This document shows positions 42,854-47,249 of a DNA stretch of 47,249 nucleotides, piece after piece. The position numbers and the translations under genes are program-made. A model generated the notes under the pieces. The model did not search any database and was not told the origin of the DNA. It was given only the letters and a program-made list of their open reading frames with translations. Each line of letters begins with the position of its first letter. The first letter of the stretch is position 1. The DNA comes from Candidatus Sumerlaeota bacterium (GTDB taxonomy: Bacteria > Sumerlaeota > Sumerlaeia > MWCT01 > JAUWMI01), in assembly GCA_030613245.1 (NCBI GenBank), contig JAUWMI010000033.1, forward strand, positions 1 through 47,249, given 5' to 3'.

Positions 42854-44485
42854 CTAGATCCCTTTTGCGATGGGCATGCGCCAGCCGTAGCCGAACGCCT
42901 TACTGGTGACCTTCAGTCCGGGTGGCGCTTGCTGGCGCTTGTATTCATTACTGTCAATGCACTTAATAATATTTTCAATGAAGCTTCGCTCGAATCCCAT
43001 CGCCACGATATCCTCCACCCCCTTGCGATCCTCAACATACGCTTTGATGATCGGATCGAGAACCGGGTAAGGGGGTAGCGAGTCTTCGTCCTTCTGATTT
43101 TTGCGCAGCTCAGCTGAAGGTGGTTTGGTGAGCACAGAGGCGGGGATGATCTCGCGGTCGCGATTCACGTAAGTGGTAAGCTCATAGACTGTGGTTTTCG
43201 GCACATCCGAGATCACGGCAAGGCCTCCAACCATGTCGCCGTACAGCGTGCAATAACCCATAGCGAGTTCCGACTTATTTCCGGTACTCAATACGAGGTA
43301 GCCGAATTTGTTCGATAGGGCCATAAGGATATTTCCGCGAATGCGGGCCTGGATGTTTTCTTCCGTGACGTCAAAAGGTTTGTCCCTAAAATGTTCGCTC
43401 AGAGATTCGAGGTAGCTGGTAAAGATAGGCTCAATGGGAATGACGCAGTATTCGATGCCAAGGCGGCTTGCCAGCTCAGCAGCATCCTTGGTGCTCTGCT
43501 CTGAGGTGAAACGAGACGGCATGAAAGTGCCAACGACATTCTCGCGTCCCAGGGCCTCCACGGCGAGCAGTGCTACCAGTGAGGAGTCTATGCCTCCGCT
43601 CAGCCCGATAACCACGCGCTTGAACCCGCATTTCCTCACGTAGTCGCGCAAACCGAGGCACAGGGCCTGGTAGAGACGCTCCATGCCTCCTGCCGTGGTT
43701 GGATGATGCTCGCCTGTTGTCTGATCCGTATCGTAGAGGAGCAGGTCTTCCTGAAAATCTCGTCCCTGAGCAACGATCTCCCCACGGCGATTGAAGACAT
43801 TGCTCCAGCCGTCGAATATCAGACTGTCATTTCCGCCCACAAGATTCGTATGCACCAGTGGGACTTGGTGACGGCGCGCAATCTGGCTGAACATGTCGTG
43901 TTTAATCTGGCGCTTGCCTAGAGTAAATGGCGAGGCGGAAATGTTGATCATGAGATCAACTCTCTGTTCGGTCAGTTCCAGAACCGGGTCGCGTTTGTAC
44001 AGCCGGCGGCCCCAATGGAGCTGGTCATTCCAAATATCTTCGCAAATGCTGATGCCGAGCCTTTTACCACGGAAAAGAGCTGGAGTAACAGAGGGGGCCG
44101 GATCGAAGTAACGCGCTTCGTCGAACACGTCGTAGGTGGGTAGGAGAGATTTATGATGCACGGAGGAGATGGATTTATCGCAAAGCAGAGCTGCACTGTT
44201 GAAGGTGCCTTTCCCCTCGGCAGTGGGATTAGGTGCCAGGTAGCCCACAATTGCCCCGATTCCTTCTGTTTCGGGTGTGATGGCCTCGAGCTGGTGCACA
44301 TTCTTTTCAACGAACCACTTTTTCTCAACCAGATCCTTGGGGGGATAGCCCGTTATGGTGAGCTCGGGGAAGACGACGAGGTCAATATTCTGCGTCCTGG
44401 CTTTACGGATGGTCTCAATAATGATCCGCGTATTGTGTTCTAGCGCACCAACGATAGTATTAATTTGTGCGAGGAGAATTTTCAT
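42854..44485 (-). CDS. nadE: Glutamine-hydrolysing NAD+ synthase
   Basis: Amidates nicotinic acid adenine dinucleotide to NAD+, using ammonia channelled from glutamine. The N-terminal nitrilase-type glutaminase has the triad Glu41 (VVFPELTITG), Lys112 (HHKSLLPTYD) and Cys148 (GISICEDIW). The C-terminal synthetase has the ATP pyrophosphatase P-loop LSGGIDSS (296-302) and the conserved STGNKSELAMGYCTLYGDM. Its end (KVTSKAFGYGWRMPI) is complete. The 543-residue length is usual for this two-domain form. A possible regulator, NrtR-like, is downstream. Confidence 0.96.
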   Translation of the reverse strand: MKILLAQINTIVGALEHNTRIIIETIRKARTQNIDLVVFPELTITGYPPKDLVEKKWFVEKNVHQLEAITPETEGIGAIVGYLAPNPTAEGKGTFNSAALLCDKSISSVHHKSLLPTYDVFDEARYFDPAPSVTPALFRGKRLGISICEDIWNDQLHWGRRLYKRDPVLELTEQRVDLMINISASPFTLGKRQIKHDMFSQIARRHQVPLVHTNLVGGNDSLIFDGWSNVFNRRGEIVAQGRDFQEDLLLYDTDQTTGEHHPTTAGGMERLYQALCLGLRDYVRKCGFKRVVIGLSGGIDSSLVALLAVEALGRENVVGTFMPSRFTSEQSTKDAAELASRLGIEYCVIPIEPIFTSYLESLSEHFRDKPFDVTEENIQARIRGNILMALSNKFGYLVLSTGNKSELAMGYCTLYGDMVGGLAVISDVPKTTVYELTTYVNRDREIIPASVLTKPPSAELRKNQKDEDSLPPYPVLDPIIKAYVEDRKGVEDIVAMGFERSFIENIIKCIDSNEYKRQQAPPGLKVTSKAFGYGWRMPIAKGI

Positions 44486-44555
44486 GCTGTTGCCTCTCCC
44501 GGTTTGCTGGTTGTTTTCAGTGTCTGACCGAGCGTTCTAAGCGATGAGATAGTAT

Positions 44556-45644
44556 CTAATTCAAGATTGTATAGTAATAATTTCGGATTTTCGGAGTAAA
44601 ACCGAGCTCGTAGATCAGGCGTTCGATCTCAGCTCTCTCCATGCGGAAGCAGACACCAGCTGCCCGCACAACGTTTTCTTCAATCATGGTGCTGCCGAAG
44701 TCATTGCCGCCAAAAAGGAGCGCGATCTGGGCAATCTTCGCCCCCTGCGTGACCCATGAAACTTGCAGATTGGCAATGTTGTCCAGGTATAGGCGCGAAA
44801 TCGCCAGCGTTTTAAGATATTCCACACCACCAACCGGCTTTAGTGCAAGCGCCGTGTTCGTCGGCTGAAACGTCCATGGGATAAATGCCGTGAATCCGCC
44901 TGTTTCGTCCTGCAATGATCGAATCTGTTCCAGATGTTCGACGCGTTCTTCGAGAGTTTCGATGTGGCCGAACATCATGGTTGCTGTTGTGCGCAGACCA
45001 AGGCGGTGTGCCGTGCGCATGACTTCCAGCCATTCGTCTTTCGTACACTTTCTCGGGCTCAACTGTTCGCGGCACCGCTGGCTCAGAATCTCTGCCCCAC
45101 CGCCAGGAATGCTATCCAGGCCTGCATGGTGGAGTCGTGCGATTACCTGCTCAAGCGAAAGCGTATTCTGCTTCGCGAAATGCACAATTTCCGGTGGCGA
45201 GAAGGCGTGGATATGAATCGGGAAATTGGCTTTAATGAATTGGAGCATCTCTTCGTAGAATTCTAGAGGCAGCTCGGGATGCAAACCGCCTTGCATCAAA
45301 ATTTGCGTTCCCCCCAGCGCGACTGTCTCTTCAATCTTCCCGTGCAATGTGTCGAAGGAAAGAACGTACGCCTCCGAGTCTTCGAGCTTGCGATAGAAGG
45401 CGCAAAAGGCGCAGCCTGAGATGCAGAGATTTGTATAATTGATGTTGCGGTCAACGATGTAGGTGATCAGAGGCTCGGGATGGAGACGGGTCTTGACAGC
45501 GTGGGCAGCGCGGCCAATGCGAACCAGATCAGGGGAGCGAAAAAGCAGCACGGCCTCCTCAGATGAAAGCCGTGCGCCGTCCAGAACGTTCTCCAGAATC
45601 TTGTCAACCTGAGAAGCGGAGGCTGTTGGTTCGGTCATTTTCAT
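44556..45644 (-). CDS. mqnC: Cyclic dehypoxanthinyl futalosine synthase
   Basis: Radical-SAM enzyme of the futalosine pathway to menaquinone, making cyclic dehypoxanthinylfutalosine. The 4Fe-4S cysteines are Cys74, Cys78 and Cys81 in CISGCAFCAF. MQGGLHPELPLEFYEEML, HAFSPPEIVHFAKQ, SIPGGGAEILS and RTTATMMFGHIETLEERV are family-specific. The length (362 residues) is usual. The gene faces the same way as mqnE upstream and nadE downstream. The 20-bp box shared with pyk begins 30 nt before the ATG. Confidence 0.93.
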   Translation of the reverse strand: MKMTEPTASASQVDKILENVLDGARLSSEEAVLLFRSPDLVRIGRAAHAVKTRLHPEPLITYIVDRNINYTNLCISGCAFCAFYRKLEDSEAYVLSFDTLHGKIEETVALGGTQILMQGGLHPELPLEFYEEMLQFIKANFPIHIHAFSPPEIVHFAKQNTLSLEQVIARLHHAGLDSIPGGGAEILSQRCREQLSPRKCTKDEWLEVMRTAHRLGLRTTATMMFGHIETLEERVEHLEQIRSLQDETGGFTAFIPWTFQPTNTALALKPVGGVEYLKTLAISRLYLDNIANLQVSWVTQGAKIAQIALLFGGNDFGSTMIEENVVRAAGVCFRMERAEIERLIYELGFTPKIRNYYYTILN

Positions 45645-45673
45645 GCCTGCTACGTATTACCTGTTATTATTGC

Positions 45674-45693
45674 GATTTGTATAGATAACGGTA
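45674..45693 (-). promoter_or_regulatory. 20-bp box upstream of mqnC shared with pyk
   Basis: Identical to 27310-27329, and likewise 30 nt before the start codon. A related TTTATGCGAA box lies beyond it near 45829-45840, as it does near pyk at about 27370. Confidence 0.5.
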
Positions 45694-45706
45694 CAACTAT
45701 GTGTGG

Positions 45707-45724
45707 CATCCGCCTAGGCGGATG
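45707..45724. repeat. Perfect CATCCGCCTAGGCGGATG palindrome
   Basis: Eighteen-base perfect palindrome; its CGCCTAGGCG core is like the mini-hairpins at 8533 and 13567-13977. Confidence 0.8.
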
Positions 45725-45730
45725 AATCTA

Positions 45731-45753
45731 CACGGGCAAGATGCCCGTGCCAC
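45731..45753. repeat. CACGGGCAAGATGCCCGTGCCAC repeat, copy 2
   Basis: Reverse complement of the repeat at 42793-42815 with one mismatch; hairpin arms CACGGGCA and TGCCCGTG. Confidence 0.8.
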
Positions 45754-45858
45754 GTTGAATGGTACAGTTGAAGACCAAGCATTCGCACAAAAATAAGGCC
45801 TTCAGCGGCTTTGGCTGTTTCTTTATTTATGCGAATATTAATAGCTTCAAAAATTTTT

Positions 45859-45920
45859 ATCTGTGTTCATCTGTGGTTTCGATATATTAGTTACTGTTGC
45901 AACCGCAGATACACGCAGAT
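45859..45920. repeat. ATCTGTGTTCATCTGTGGTT / AACCGCAGATACACGCAGAT inverted repeat
   Basis: Twenty-base arms (45859-45878 and 45901-45920) with four mismatches around a 22-nt loop; a common kind of intergenic palindrome in many bacteria. Confidence 0.75.
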
Positions 45921-45923
45921 TTT

Positions 45924-45951
45924 GTAGGGGCACGCCTAGGCGCGCCTCTAC
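45924..45951. repeat. GTAGGGG-family palindrome 5
   Basis: GTAGGGGCACGCC and GGCGCGCCTCTAC arms; the right arm contains CTA at 45948-45950, the complement of the mqnE TAG stop codon. Confidence 0.7.
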
Positions 45952-47036
45952 TCCTTCAAGACAGGATTATACAGAGTGTCGCGTTCAACAGGAGTGCGGC
46001 CAGCTTCGATAATGAGTGCAGTCATTTCATCTACTAACAGCTCCTGCGGCGTTTCAGCACCAGCCGCGTGCGTGATTCTCTCCTGCACCACCGTACCATC
46101 GAGATCGTCAACACCGAAGGCGAGCGAGACCTGGGACAGTTTCAGGCCCAGCATGATCCAGAACGCCTTGATGTGCGGGAAATTATCGAGCATCAAACGC
46201 GAAACAGCAAGCGTTTTCAGATCGAGGTAGCCTGTGGGTGGTGGTAAATCGGCAAACTCGGTGTGCTGTGGATGAAATGCCAGCGGAACGAATGCCATGA
46301 AGCCATTCGTGCGATCTTGCAACTCGCGCAATCGAATAAGATGGTCTATCCGCTCCTCAATTGTCTCCTTATGACCATACAGCATAGTGGCGTTTGAGCG
46401 AATGCCCATCTCGTGAGCGGTCTGCATGACCTCGAGCCACTGGTCGGGGGGAAGTTTGCGCGGGCAGATTTCGCGCCGTACACGATCAGCGAATATCTCA
46501 GCACCACCGCCAGGGATTGCGCCCAGCCCGGCCTGGCGTAGCTGCTCGAGTGTATCTTTCAGCGACAGTCCGCTCCGTTCGGCCATGTGAGCAATCTCAA
46601 CTGCTGTGAATGCCTGCAGATGCACGTGTGGATAGAGATGCTTCAGCGCGGCGAGCATCTTGAGGTAATATTTAAAGTCAAGCGTGGGATGGAGTCCACC
46701 AACAATATGGATTTCGGTTGCGCCGCGAGGCAGGGCAGTGCGTGCGCGCTCGACAATTTGATCAACGGTCATGGTGTATGCGTCGGGGTCGTCAGGATTT
46801 TTTCCGAAGGCGCAGAATCTACATTGGTTCTCGCAGATGTTTGAATAATTGATATGAAGATTCACGATGTAGTAGGTAGTGTTGCCATTCAGCGCTTCGC
46901 GTTTGCGATTAGCCAGCGCACCAATGGCCAGCAGGTCGGGCGATCGGTAAAGCGCAACTCCGTCGTCAGCACTCAGGCGTTTGTGCTCTTCAAGTTTCTT
47001 CTGTATGCTCTGTAACTCTGGCGATAGTCGGGTCAT
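45948..47036 (-). CDS. mqnE: Aminodeoxyfutalosine synthase
   Basis: Radical-SAM enzyme making aminofutalosine from the chorismate-derived enol ether (MqnA product), the second step of the futalosine pathway. The cluster cysteines are Cys68, Cys72 and Cys75 in CENQCRFCAF. IHIVGGLHPTLDFKYYLKML, LQAFTAVEIAHMA, AIPGGGAEIFADRVRREICP and RSNATMLYGHKETIEERI support MqnE rather than MqnC. It is a paralogue of mqnC with the same 362-residue length. The stop codon lies in a GTAGGGG palindrome. Immediately upstream of the ATG is a GGACATGATTTACA repeat; the ATG has no strong ribosome site. Confidence 0.93.
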   Translation of the reverse strand: MTRLSPELQSIQKKLEEHKRLSADDGVALYRSPDLLAIGALANRKREALNGNTTYYIVNLHINYSNICENQCRFCAFGKNPDDPDAYTMTVDQIVERARTALPRGATEIHIVGGLHPTLDFKYYLKMLAALKHLYPHVHLQAFTAVEIAHMAERSGLSLKDTLEQLRQAGLGAIPGGGAEIFADRVRREICPRKLPPDQWLEVMQTAHEMGIRSNATMLYGHKETIEERIDHLIRLRELQDRTNGFMAFVPLAFHPQHTEFADLPPPTGYLDLKTLAVSRLMLDNFPHIKAFWIMLGLKLSQVSLAFGVDDLDGTVVQERITHAAGAETPQELLVDEMTALIIEAGRTPVERDTLYNPVLKE

Positions 47037-47058
47037 TGTGAATCCTGATTTATTTTTT

Positions 47059-47170
47059 TGGACATGATTTACAAGATTTACAGGATTTTTACATTATTTT
47101 TTATCCTGTTCATCCTATTATCCTGTTTGTGTTTCTTCTTAATTTCTTGAACAGGATTTACAGAATCAAT
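47059..47170. repeat. GGACAGGATTTACA-type repeat cluster
   Basis: TTGGACATGATTTACAAGAT followed by TTACAGGAT, with related TATCCTGTTCATCCTATTAT and AACAGGATTTACAGAATCAA further on. The family is the same as 15491-15530, and it begins 22 nt before the mqnE ATG. Confidence 0.75.
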
Positions 47171-47207
47171 GCGTGCATACGCCCCAGTCGTGTTGAAAAT
47201 TGAGACT

Positions 47208-47236
47208 GTAGGGGCGCCCCGGCGGGTCGCCCCTAC
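47208..47236. repeat. GTAGGGG-family palindrome 6
   Basis: GTAGGGGCG and CGCCCCTAC arms with a CCCGGCGGGT centre, near the right edge of the window. Confidence 0.8.
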
Positions 47237-47249
47237 TCCCCTGATAATG

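Larger units (their letters stand above)
45645..45947. other. Intergenic region made largely of repeats
   Basis: Contains the 20-bp box shared with pyk, a perfect CATCCGCCTAGGCGGATG palindrome, a CACGGG hairpin, an ATCTGTG inverted repeat and a GTAGGGG palindrome. It is the 3' flank of mqnE and the 5' flank of mqnC; no gene. Confidence 0.8.

Overview
The window reads as one stretch of chromosome from a Gram-negative-type bacterium. Evidence for an outer membrane lifestyle is FtsX, an EnvC-like lipoprotein, a CtpA protease and several secreted lipoproteins. Menaquinone is made by the futalosine route (mqnC, mqnE). HPr kinase is present with no PTS gene in view, and there is an Ino1-type inositol-phosphate synthase and a type II pseudopilin of the short, oligotroph/PVC-like style. 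This mixture resembles candidate phyla such as Sumerlaeota, Hydrogenedentota or Omnitrophota, but the sequence alone does not settle the phylum. Most genes lie on the minus strand, and intergenic spaces are full of small palindromes.

Region 1 (1-16.4 kb) is loosely packed. It holds inositol-phosphate synthase (cut by the window edge), a small membrane protein, a secreted beta-helix/PA14 protein, a secreted C39-like protease with a LamG-like tail, a pseudopilin, a DRE-TIM aldolase-like enzyme, a large alpha-glucuronidase-like lipoprotein with a malectin insert, a saccharopine-dehydrogenase-like enzyme and a zinc-ribbon protein. Between them lie broken C-terminal pieces of genes. Two of these pieces (of the LamG gene and of the saccharopine dehydrogenase gene) are near-copies of the 3' end of an intact gene a few kb away, with a secreted-protein gene between the two copies.

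Region 2 (16.4-22.6 kb) is a defence-like island: an unrecognised 193-aa ORF, a DUF3800 gene translationally coupled to a small protein that looks like a BECR-fold (RelE/EndoU/colicin-like) RNase, a DUF3892 protein and a single-chain restriction-modification enzyme (PD-(D/E)xK nuclease + N6-adenine methylase + specificity domain).

Region 3 (22.7-47.2 kb) is denser housekeeping DNA: two glycosyltransferases, thpR (apparently with an AUU start), pyruvate kinase, a GH57 glucanotransferase overlapping hprK, tRNA-Thr(CGU), an XRE-type regulator, hisD-hisC-hisB with 4-nt overlaps, a cysteine-less TlpA-like lipoprotein, an acyl-CoA thioesterase, ftsX-envC-ctpA, a LysE-type exporter, an NrtR-like Nudix regulator beside nadE, and mqnC and mqnE. 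The pyk, GH57 and hprK neighbourhood suggests linked control of glycolysis and glucan storage. The nadE/NrtR pair suggests NAD-responsive control. Intergenic palindromes of several families, including a GTAGGGG...CCCCTAC family, occur throughout this region.
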